Source of the DNA: Tissierellia bacterium
GTDB taxonomy: Bacteria > Bacillota > Clostridia > Tissierellales > Tepidimicrobiaceae
NCBI GenBank assembly: GCA_012518745.1
Contig: JAAYRM010000125.1
Coordinates: 1 to 6,670, forward strand
Reading direction: 5' to 3'
DNA length: 6,670 nt
Notes under the pieces: model-generated
Seen by the model: only the letters and a program-made list of their open reading frames with translations
Told to the model about the DNA's origin: nothing
Databases searched by the model: none
In this document: positions 1-5,557 of the stretch, piece after piece
How the letters are laid out: each line of letters begins with the position of its first letter
How positions within the stretch are numbered: position 1 is the stretch's first letter
Program-made: the position numbers and the translations under genes

Positions 1-66
1 ATGGATATGGCATATAGTATATAGCAAGGGATATTGTAACAGGTATCTATTAAAGGGGTTGATTCT

Positions 67-270
67 ATGAGGATTTTATTCTTGCCCTTGATAATATTGG
101 GAAAACTGGCTGGGTTGATTATAAAACTTACTGGTAGGTTATTGGGGATAATATTAGGTGGCACACTTGTTATGGTAGGAATGTTTATAACCATGACCAT
201 CATAGGTGCCTTTATTGGAGTTCCACTGGTTATTTTGGGAATTATAGTTATAATTAAATGCTTATCCTAG
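67..270 (+). CDS. Small integral membrane protein of unknown function (67 aa)
   Basis: Almost the whole protein is hydrophobic. A first apolar stretch (residues about 3-19) leads into a short basic segment (K20, R24), followed by two likely membrane helices (about 25-45 and 47-64) and a short Lys-containing tail. Small residues (Gly, Ala) are spread along the helices, including a GGTLVMVG run (31-38) and an IGVPL turn (50-54) between the helices. I recall similar short membrane proteins with a Gly-Ile/Val-Pro-Leu turn in many Gram-positive genomes, but none with a known function. The ATG at 67 is supported by AAGGGG at 53-58 with an 8-nt spacer. Nothing in the next gene ties it to a pathway. 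That it is a gene is fairly certain from the start signal and the coherent membrane topology; its role is unknown. Confidence 0.75.
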   Translation: MRILFLPLIILGKLAGLIIKLTGRLLGIILGGTLVMVGMFITMTIIGAFIGVPLVILGIIVIIKCLS

Positions 271-331
271 AATGGTGAAGATCCATCATCCTATATTTAT
301 CTTCGGCTATCCGTAATAGGGGGAAGTATAT

Positions 332-574
332 ATGATAATGCTTTGGAATAGAAAGGAAGTATTTGTCGGGAATTCATTACAGAAATTTAATGAGACTCGC
401 AATATTCTTGTGTCTAATAGAATCAAATATAGTTATAGGGTAGTAGATACTACTGGCTCGGAGAGTCGGGGGAGGACTGGGCATTTTGGCATGAATATGG
501 ATTATTTAAAAACATACTATATATATGTACATAGAAAAGATTATGATAAGGCTTCCGCATTATTGGGAAGTTAA
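332..574 (+). CDS. Small soluble protein, DUF2007-like, function unknown (80 aa)
   Basis: The protein is a compact, charged, non-membrane polypeptide. It starts with an MLWNRKEVFVG segment, in which a hydrophobic beta strand leads into a helix (SLQKFNETRNIL, about 15-26). A second strand follows (IKYSYRVVD, 31-39), then a Gly/Ser/Arg-rich loop (about 41-53) and a final strand-helix pair (YYIYVHRKDYDKASALL, 62-78). This beta-alpha-beta-beta-alpha pattern, with YVHRKDYDKA near the end, resembles small 'putative signal transducing' DUF2007-type proteins, whose role is not known. The assignment comes from recalled similarity and is tentative. ATG 332 is chosen over ATG 338 because the GGGGG at 319-323 is 8 nt from the first and 14 nt from the second. 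It is 61 nt from the upstream membrane-protein gene, so shared transcription is possible but not shown. Confidence 0.7.
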   Translation: MIMLWNRKEVFVGNSLQKFNETRNILVSNRIKYSYRVVDTTGSESRGRTGHFGMNMDYLKTYYIYVHRKDYDKASALLGS

Positions 575-580
575 TAATAC

Positions 581-596
581 CTATCGAATTCGATAG
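581..596. promoter_or_regulatory. Perfect 16-bp palindrome, candidate operator before nadX-like gene
   Basis: CTATCGAATTCGATAG is identical to its own reverse complement over all 16 bases. It lies 6 nt after the stop codon of the upstream gene and 10 nt before the ribosome binding site of the dehydrogenase gene. It has no T-tract and no loop, so it does not look like a terminator. Its position and two-fold symmetry fit a binding site for a dimeric repressor. The regulator is unknown, and no clear promoter hexamers are visible around it. Confidence 0.45.
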
Positions 597-606
597 ATAG
601 ATGTAC

Positions 607-616
607 AGGAGAGGAG
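607..616 (+). promoter_or_regulatory. Shine-Dalgarno sequence that points to an ATT start codon
   Basis: AGGAGAGGAG is a very strong ribosome binding site. Its 3' GGAG ends 7 nt before the ATT at 624, which is the normal distance. The only in-frame NTG codon near it, the TTG at 639, is 22 nt away, too far for this site. The site therefore argues for initiation at ATT 624. Confidence 0.7.
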
Positions 617-623
617 ATATAAT

Positions 624-1430
624 ATTAGCAAATACAGATTGGCTATCATGGGAAGTGGATCCTTGGGGACTATTATAGCTAAGGCTATAGCTACCGAGCT
701 TTCCGATGAATATGAATTGCTTGGGATTCTCAGTGGGAGGTTGGAAAACGCAGTAAGGTTGGCAGATAAGGTAGGTTGCAAGGCATATAGGGATATAGAC
801 GATATGCTATTGGATAAGCCTGATTATGTAATTGAAGCTGCATCCCCCGATGTAATAAGAGATATGGGGGCTAAAATATTGGAGAATAGGACGAACTTGA
901 TAGTATTGTCCGTAGGGGCATTTGCCGATGATGAATTCTATACTAGGATGGAGAGAGCAGCAAGAGAGAATGATTGTCGGATCCATATGGCATCCGGGGC
1001 CGTTGGAGGTTTTGATGTTCTACGGTCTGCCATGCTGATGGAGGACTCGACTGTAAGCATTGTAACTGAAAAATCGCCTAATTCGTTGAAGGGAGCACCG
1101 GCCTTGGAAGGAAGGGAACTTTCTCACGATATGGAAGAGGAAATATTCAATGGTTCCGCTAGAGAAGCAATTAAATTATTTCCCAGGAATGTAAATGTAG
1201 CCGTAGCAACCGCATTAGCCACGGTAGGAGTGGATGATACCAATACCATCATTCGCAGCATACCAGATATGCAGAGCAATAAGCATAATATTAGATTGAA
1301 GGGAGATACCATAAGGATTTCAATAGAAATAGATTCCAAACCCACACCGGACAACCCCGGTTCTAGTACTTTAGCAGCTTGGAGTGTTATATCGCTTCTT
1401 AAAAACATGGTATCACCTATCACTTTTTAG
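624..1430 (+). CDS. nadX: L-aspartate dehydrogenase family oxidoreductase
   Basis: The family oxidises L-aspartate with NAD(P)+, to iminoaspartate for NAD synthesis or to oxaloacetate plus ammonia. From the ATT start the protein has 268 residues, the family's usual size. An N-terminal Rossmann fold begins with strand YRLAIM and the nucleotide-binding loop GSGSLG (10-15), followed by the family pattern VIEAASPD (69-76). The second domain holds the signature HMASGAVGGFDVLRSA (121-136), the NVNVAVATALA stretch (189-199), a His at 221 in NKHNI that fits the expected catalytic His, and NPGSSTLAAWS (244-254), matching the family's C-terminal helix. Starting at TTG 639 would remove most of the first Rossmann strand, so ATT 624 is preferred. 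No nadA, nadB or nadC lies beside it, so its role in NAD synthesis rather than aspartate breakdown is open. The family call is firm; the exact substrate is inferred. Confidence 0.85.
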   Translation: MSKYRLAIMGSGSLGTIIAKAIATELSDEYELLGILSGRLENAVRLADKVGCKAYRDIDDMLLDKPDYVIEAASPDVIRDMGAKILENRTNLIVLSVGAFADDEFYTRMERAARENDCRIHMASGAVGGFDVLRSAMLMEDSTVSIVTEKSPNSLKGAPALEGRELSHDMEEEIFNGSAREAIKLFPRNVNVAVATALATVGVDDTNTIIRSIPDMQSNKHNIRLKGDTIRISIEIDSKPTPDNPGSSTLAAWSVISLLKNMVSPITF

Positions 1431-1470
1431 TTGAGAATAACAGGATATAGTTATTTCCGGTATAAAGATA

Positions 1471-1476
1471 TATAAT
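1471..1476 (+). promoter_or_regulatory. Possible -10 element before the EamA-type gene
   Basis: The 90-nt gap after the dehydrogenase gene holds an exact TATAAT, 44 nt before the transporter start. The position 17 bp upstream reads TAGTTA (1448-1453), a poor -35 match, and TTGAGA at 1431-1436 is too far away. This is a weak promoter candidate only; the transporter could instead be read through from nadX. Confidence 0.3.
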
Positions 1477-1520
1477 GAACATAGATTGTTTTTTAAATAT
1501 ATTGTCTGGGGGATATGGCC

Positions 1521-2453
1521 ATGAAAAAGAAGGATATGATCATCGCGTTACTGATTACAATAGTTTGGGGTGCCAATTTCACCGTTATTAAACTAGGGTT
1601 AGATGGGGTTCCATCCATGCTATTGGTAGCTCTAAGATATTTTTTAACCGCTTTTCCTGCGGTGTTTTTTATTAAGCGGCCCAATATAGAATGGAAGTAT
1701 ATAATATTCTATGGATTGGCAGCTGGGGTTGCGCAATTTGGTACCCTCTTCTATGCTATGGAAGTTGGCATGCTACCGGGGTTAGCATCCATAATAGTAC
1801 AGATGCAGGCATTTATATCCCCATTCCTAGCTTGGCTAATTTTAAAGGAAAAGTTAAGGATTGAACAGATTATAGGATTTATAGTTGCTTCCGCAGGGCT
1901 TTTCATAATAGGAATGGCCTCTATATCGAATGAGGTATCGAGGATCCCCATAGGAGCCTTTCTGCTAAGCATGTGTGCTCCTATTTTTTGGGCTATATCG
2001 AATATAATTGTAGGCTTTATATCTAAAAGAGCTATCGCCAATGAAGAGGAACTCGATATGTTGAGTTTGATAATATGGTCGGGGTTAATACCGCCGATTC
2101 CTCTCCTAATATTTGCTCTAATGCTCGATACCCCTCAGACGTTGATAGATGTAATGACCAATATAAATGGAATGTCGATATTTGCAGTTCTATACCTAGC
2201 CTTTGGTTCTACATTATTTGGATATGGAATGTGGAGCCGACTGATTGCAAAATACTCCGTTGCCAAAATAGCACCAGTATCATTACTCGTTCCCATAACG
2301 GGATTATTGACTGCGAGGATTGTGTTATCGGAACAGCTTTCAACGATGCAATGGGCGGGGACTATAGTAATATTGATAGGGTTAATAGTGACCAATTTAG
2401 ATATGAAGATGCTTAGAAATTTTGTTAAGGGATATGATAAAGGGGAAATGTAG
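1521..2453 (+). CDS. eamA: EamA/DMT-superfamily exporter, E. coli EamA (YdeD)-like
   Basis: This is a 310-residue inner-membrane transporter with about ten helices, built from two EamA repeats (about 5-133 and 143-293). Visible family marks are VWGANF (15-20) in helix 1, PGLASIIVQMQAF (86-98), the KEKL exit of repeat one (109-112), LSLIIWSGLIP (181-191), YLAFGSTLFGYGMW (225-238), APVSLLVP (251-258) and SEQL (270-273). The pattern matches, as I recall it, E. coli EamA, an exporter of O-acetylserine and cysteine, along the whole length. The substrate here is inferred and could be another amino acid or metabolite. ATG 1521 is preferred over ATG 1515 because GGGGG at 1508-1512 is 8 nt from the first and only 2 nt from the second. 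It is followed 58 nt later by a strong terminator. Family certain, substrate not. Confidence 0.88.
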   Translation: MKKKDMIIALLITIVWGANFTVIKLGLDGVPSMLLVALRYFLTAFPAVFFIKRPNIEWKYIIFYGLAAGVAQFGTLFYAMEVGMLPGLASIIVQMQAFISPFLAWLILKEKLRIEQIIGFIVASAGLFIIGMASISNEVSRIPIGAFLLSMCAPIFWAISNIIVGFISKRAIANEEELDMLSLIIWSGLIPPIPLLIFALMLDTPQTLIDVMTNINGMSIFAVLYLAFGSTLFGYGMWSRLIAKYSVAKIAPVSLLVPITGLLTARIVLSEQLSTMQWAGTIVILIGLIVTNLDMKMLRNFVKGYDKGEM

Positions 2454-2511
2454 AATAATTATTAAACATATTGATAGATTATATTAAATGATTTTAATGG
2501 AAAATTTATAG

Positions 2512-2554
2512 AGCCTATTCCAATTGGGCAAGGATGGTTGGAATAGGCTTTTTT
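2512..2554 (+). terminator. Strong intrinsic (Rho-independent) terminator
   Basis: A perfect 12-bp stem pairs AGCCTATTCCAA (2512-2523) with TTGGAATAGGCT (2538-2549) across a 14-nt loop. A run of six T (2549-2554) follows directly. It lies 58 nt after the transporter stop and 12 nt before the next promoter, so it separates the two transcription units cleanly. Confidence 0.93.
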
Positions 2555-2566
2555 ATTTAAAATATA

Positions 2567-2595
2567 TTGACAAAGGGAAACCATATGTATATAAT
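2567..2595 (+). promoter_or_regulatory. Consensus sigma-A-type promoter of the acpP-acc-fabH operon
   Basis: TTGACA (2567-2572) and TATAAT (2590-2595) both match the housekeeping consensus at all six positions and are separated by exactly 17 bp. Transcription is expected to start near 2602, giving a leader of about 60 nt before acpP. The leader is very AT-rich up to the ribosome binding sites GGGAG (2647-2651) and GGAG (2654-2657). A promoter this strong would normally need a repressor to set its output, which gives weight to the repeat just downstream. Confidence 0.9.
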
Positions 2596-2600
2596 AAACT

Positions 2601-2627
2601 TAAATATTTTTAACTAAATATTTTTAA
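2601..2627. repeat. Tandem 13-bp repeat at the transcription start, candidate operator
   Basis: TAAATATTTTTAA occurs twice without mismatch, at 2601-2613 and 2615-2627, with one C between the copies (14-bp period). The repeat starts 5 bp after the -10 element and so covers the likely transcription start, where a bound repressor would block RNA polymerase. Fatty-acid operons of Gram-positive bacteria are commonly controlled by FapR or the MarR-type FabT. The repeat does not show a clear match to either known operator, so the regulator is not assigned. Simple AT-richness is the alternative explanation. Confidence 0.45.
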
Positions 2628-2662
2628 TTAAAAAACTTGAATCAAAGGGAGATGGAGATATT

Positions 2663-2890
2663 ATGGATGTATTTGGAGAGGTAAAGGAAATTCTATTGGA
2701 GAATCTTGGTTGTTCAGAAGAGGATATAGAGATGGACAGTAATTTGATCGAGGATCTAGGGGCTGATTCCCTGGATATAGTGGAACTATCACTGGCTTTG
2801 GAGGAGGTCTTTGATTTAGAAGTAGCAGATGAAGATTTTGAAGATCTACAAACTGTGGGAGCAATTATCAAGTACATAGAAAGAGGTTAA
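2663..2890 (+). CDS. acpP: Acyl carrier protein
   Basis: This 75-residue acidic protein carries the growing fatty acyl chain as a thioester on 4'-phosphopantetheine. The attachment motif LGADSLDIVE is complete, with the modified Ser at position 36 as in typical ACPs. The order of segments is standard: helix 1 (about 3-15), a loop with ED and DSNLIEDLG (25-33), helix 2 from the Ser (37-51), and the end segment DEDFEDLQTVGAIIKYI (56-72). The length is that of a stand-alone ACP. It is the first gene of the operon and is followed after one base by accB. It would be charged by a phosphopantetheinyl transferase encoded elsewhere. Whether this is the cell's only ACP cannot be seen here. Confidence 0.95.
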   Translation: MDVFGEVKEILLENLGCSEEDIEMDSNLIEDLGADSLDIVELSLALEEVFDLEVADEDFEDLQTVGAIIKYIERG

Positions 2891-2891
2891 G

Positions 2892-3314
2892 ATGGATACG
2901 AAGGAGATCATCGATATATTAAATCTGTTTTCGAGGAAGAGTTTGACAAAGTTAATTATAAAAAAGGATGGTTTTACCTTAGAGATGGAAAAAGGGAATC
3001 AAGGTTGTATTTCAACGGATGTAGAGGAGCGGGAGGTACCTCGAGCAGAGACAAAATTTGATGAATCAACCGATTACCGGGTAAAATCACCTTTGGTAGG
3101 AGTCTTCTATGAGGCACCTTCGCCAGAGTCCAAACCCTTTGTGAAACTGGGTGATTCAGTTGATAAGGGTGAAGTCATCTGCATTATAGAGGCCATGAAG
3201 ATGATCAATGAGATAAAGGCCCCTGTTTCCGGAGTTATTAAAAGAATCAACTTCAAGAATGAGGAATTGGTTCAATACGATGACGTGATTATGGAGATTG
3301 AAGAATATGTTTAA
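2892..3314 (+). CDS. accB: Biotin carboxyl carrier protein of acetyl-CoA carboxylase
   Basis: AccB carries the biotin that shuttles CO2 between AccC and the AccAD carboxyltransferase. The 140-residue protein has an N-terminal helix region (about 3-33, KEIIDILNLFSRKSLTKL then a short strand), a linker (about 35-62) and a C-terminal biotinyl domain (64-139). The biotin site EAMKM is intact with Lys at 103. The APSPESKPF insert (75-83) corresponds to the 'thumb' loop that marks AccB-type carriers from acetyl-CoA carboxylase. The linker is short and acidic and lacks the Ala/Pro-rich character seen in E. coli AccB. The last 8 nt overlap accC. Biotin would be attached by a BirA-type ligase encoded elsewhere. 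Confidence 0.95.
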   Translation: MDTKEIIDILNLFSRKSLTKLIIKKDGFTLEMEKGNQGCISTDVEEREVPRAETKFDESTDYRVKSPLVGVFYEAPSPESKPFVKLGDSVDKGEVICIIEAMKMINEIKAPVSGVIKRINFKNEELVQYDDVIMEIEEYV

Positions 3315-4701
3315 AAGAATACTTATAGCCAATAGGGGCGAAATAGCGTTAAGAATAATGAGGGCATGTCATGAGATGGATATAGAGACCGTAGCCATAT
3401 ATTCTACTGAGGATAGAAATAGCCTTCATGTTAGGCTCGCTACGGAATCCATATGTATAGGCCCAGGGAAACCCAGTGAAAGCTATTTAAGCATCCCCAA
3501 GATAATAAATGCAGCATTACTGACTAAGGCGGAGGCCATTCACCCCGGTTATGGGTTCCTATCGGAAAATGAGGAATTTGTAGACCTAGTAAATCAATGC
3601 GATATGGTGTTTATTGGGCCTAGCAAGGAAAGCATGAGCTTGATGGGCAATAAATCGAGGGCTAGGCAGCTCATGCTGGAGAATGATATCCCAATAGTGC
3701 CGGGTTCTGAGGGGAGCGTGGAGGATATTGGGGAATTAAAAACCATATGCCGGGATATAGGGTATCCAGTCATATTAAAGGCATCTGCCGGGGGTGGCGG
3801 CAGGGGGATGCGTATTGTGCATAAGGAGGAGGAATTGGAAAGGGAATTCTTAAATTCCAAATCGGAATCCAATGCCTGTTTTGGGGATGACAATATATAT
3901 GTGGAAAAATACATTATAAACCCGAGGCATATAGAGGTCCAGATATTGGCGGATAAGTTCGGAAGTATAGTCCACCTGGGTGAAAGGGATTGCTCAATTC
4001 AAAGGAGGCATCAGAAGGTGTTGGAAGAGTCACCATCGCCTAGATTAGGGGAGTCCCTAAGGCAAGAATTGGGTGCAATTTCTATCAGGATAGCCGAATT
4101 AGCCGAATATACCAATGCGGGAACGGTGGAATTTATAGTAGATGATGCTGGAAGGTATTATTTTTTGGAGATGAATACCAGATTGCAGGTTGAACATACC
4201 ATAACCGAGATGGTTACAGGAATCGATATAGTTAAGGAACAGATTAGGATAGCCAACGATATGAAGCTCAGCCATAGACAGGAGGATATATGCCTAAGGG
4301 GGCATTCCATCCAATGCAGGATAAATGGAGAGAATATATTTAACGATTTTCTACCCACATCTGGGAGAATAGGGGATATCCATATACCTGGGGGCTTCAA
4401 TATAAGGTTCGATTCCTATATAGGGGATAATTACGATATCAGTCCATACTATGATTCGATGATTGGAAAGCTGATAGTTAAGGGGGAAAATCGCCTAGAG
4501 GCGATTAAGAAGATGAGGGTTGCCCTGGAGGAGCTGAGCATAGGTGGAATAGATACCAATATAGAATTGCATTATGGGATACTACATGATTTTGATTTTG
4601 TAAAGGGCAACTACAATACATCCTTTCTAGAACAGAAATTGAGTGGAGAATTCAAAGACTTTTATTTAGAAATGGAGAATCATTATGGAACAGAATATTA
4701 A
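3307..4701 (+). CDS. accC: Biotin carboxylase subunit of acetyl-CoA carboxylase
   Basis: AccC uses ATP and bicarbonate to carboxylate the biotin on AccB. At 464 residues it is slightly longer than E. coli AccC. The start domain opens with FKRILIANRGEIALRI. The ATP-grasp domain shows K116 in GNKSRAR, K158 in VILKAS, the glycine loop AGGGGRG (161-167), HIEVQILAD (208-216), ERDCSIQRRHQKVLEE (226-241) and the metal/active-site segment EMNTRLQVEH (288-297). R338 lies in SIQCRINGEN, and PYYDSMIGKLI (380-390) marks the end domain. E288, R292, E296 and R338 fall at the same numbers as in the E. coli enzyme. An oddity is Thr298 where EHP is nearly universal. ATG 3307 is chosen over the TTG at 3298 because GGAG (3293-3296) is 10 nt away from the ATG and only 1 nt from the TTG, and MFKRILIANRGE is the usual N-terminus. 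It overlaps accB by 8 nt and accD by 17 nt. Confidence 0.96.
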   Translation: MFKRILIANRGEIALRIMRACHEMDIETVAIYSTEDRNSLHVRLATESICIGPGKPSESYLSIPKIINAALLTKAEAIHPGYGFLSENEEFVDLVNQCDMVFIGPSKESMSLMGNKSRARQLMLENDIPIVPGSEGSVEDIGELKTICRDIGYPVILKASAGGGGRGMRIVHKEEELEREFLNSKSESNACFGDDNIYVEKYIINPRHIEVQILADKFGSIVHLGERDCSIQRRHQKVLEESPSPRLGESLRQELGAISIRIAELAEYTNAGTVEFIVDDAGRYYFLEMNTRLQVEHTITEMVTGIDIVKEQIRIANDMKLSHRQEDICLRGHSIQCRINGENIFNDFLPTSGRIGDIHIPGGFNIRFDSYIGDNYDISPYYDSMIGKLIVKGENRLEAIKKMRVALEELSIGGIDTNIELHYGILHDFDFVKGNYNTSFLEQKLSGEFKDFYLEMENHYGTEY

Positions 4702-5557
4702 ATCAGAGCGATCGATAATATCCATTATAAAAAAACTGAGAAGCCTAAGAAAACCTTCGAAGAGGGCGGTTGTTCCCGAGAGGCTATTTAGGAAATGCAA
4801 TGGCTGTGGGGAATTGATATCCAAGGGCAGTATGGAAGAAAAACTCTTTACCTGCCCCCAATGCGATTATCATTTCAATATCTTCGCAAGGGATAGGATG
4901 GATATGCTATTGGATGAATATACGGTTATAAATGGAACTGCTCGTTTTATCGATCCAATAGATTTTCCCGGTTACAAGGCTAAATACAAGGAGAATAGGA
5001 AGAAAAGCGGTCTAAGGGAAGGGATCTTAACCGTGGCAGGCCATATAGAAGGTATAGAATTGGTGGTAGTCTCCTTGGATAATAGCTTTTTCATGGGTAG
5101 CATGGGTTCCTACATAGGGGAAGAGATAACCAGGGCTTTTGAATACGCGGGTGAAAGGAATCTTCCCATATTGATCTTTTCCACCAGTGGGGGGGCGAGG
5201 ATGCAGGAGGGCATATTCTCCCTTATGCAGATGGCTAAGACCTCCATAGCGGTGGATAGATATGGCCAAACCAAGAATCTGTATATCTCCTGTATGACCC
5301 ATCCCACAACCGGTGGGGTAACGGCTAGCTTTGCATCCTTGGGCGATATAGTATTGGCAGAGCCCGGCGCATTAATCGGCTTTGCAGGGGCTAGGGTTAT
5401 TAAGGAAACCATCAAGGGGGAATTGCCGGAGGGGTTTCAAAGGGCAGAATTTTTAAGGGATAAGGGGTTCTTAGATGATATAGTCCATAGGGGTCAGATG
5501 AGGGAATATATATATAGGCTATTGAAATTGCATGGCTATAGGAGTTGTAGAATATGA
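4685..5557 (+). CDS. accD: Acetyl-CoA carboxylase carboxyltransferase subunit beta
   Basis: AccD pairs with AccA to move the carboxyl group from carboxybiotin to acetyl-CoA, making malonyl-CoA. The 290-residue protein has the beta-subunit's N-terminal four-Cys zinc ribbon (C38, C41, C57, C60), followed by a crotonase-like domain from about residue 75. Landmarks are FMGSMGSYIGEEITRAFE (136-153), STSGGARMQEG (166-176), whose Gly residues form an oxyanion hole in the family, HPTTGGVTASFA (206-217) and ALIGFAGARVI (229-239). LPEGFQRAEFL (247-257) closes the domain. The tail is short. Residues 1-30 are a basic leader with KKLRSLRKPSKR. Its ribosome binding site GGAG (4674-4677, 7-nt spacer) and first 17 nt lie inside accC; its stop overlaps the accA start as ATGA. 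Confidence 0.96.
   Translation: MEQNIKSERSIISIIKKLRSLRKPSKRAVVPERLFRKCNGCGELISKGSMEEKLFTCPQCDYHFNIFARDRMDMLLDEYTVINGTARFIDPIDFPGYKAKYKENRKKSGLREGILTVAGHIEGIELVVVSLDNSFFMGSMGSYIGEEITRAFEYAGERNLPILIFSTSGGARMQEGIFSLMQMAKTSIAVDRYGQTKNLYISCMTHPTTGGVTASFASLGDIVLAEPGALIGFAGARVIKETIKGELPEGFQRAEFLRDKGFLDDIVHRGQMREYIYRLLKLHGYRSCRI

Noticed and set aside
1..66. Possible end of an upstream gene; a short ATG frame at 1-24 ends in TAG
   Set aside because: All frames here are too short to judge, and no residues suggest a known protein end. No clear promoter fits in the space either.
277..304. GAAGAT/ATCTTC hairpin between the two small genes as a terminator
   Set aside because: The 6-bp stem has a 16-nt loop and no following T-tract, so it is too weak to call.
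1436..1455. AATAAC/GTTATT hairpin after the nadX-like gene as a terminator
   Set aside because: The stem is only 6 bp and nearly all AT, and is followed by TCCGG instead of a T-run. No terminator is supported at this junction.
2075..2416. 113-codon + strand frame inside the transporter gene
   Set aside because: It is a shifted-frame shadow of the EamA-type gene, with a low-complexity, unrecognisable translation and no separate ribosome binding site context.
2635..2646. TTGA-A-TCAA inverted repeat near the acpP ribosome binding site as a FabT site
   Set aside because: The known FabT-type pattern, as I recall it, has TTTGA and TCAAA arms with a longer centre. This match is too short and has the wrong spacing.
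5027..5415. Open minus-strand frames opposite accD and the other acc genes
   Set aside because: They lie wholly opposite well-conserved genes and show no family motifs; frequent ATA, AGG and GAT codons reduce stops on the other strand.
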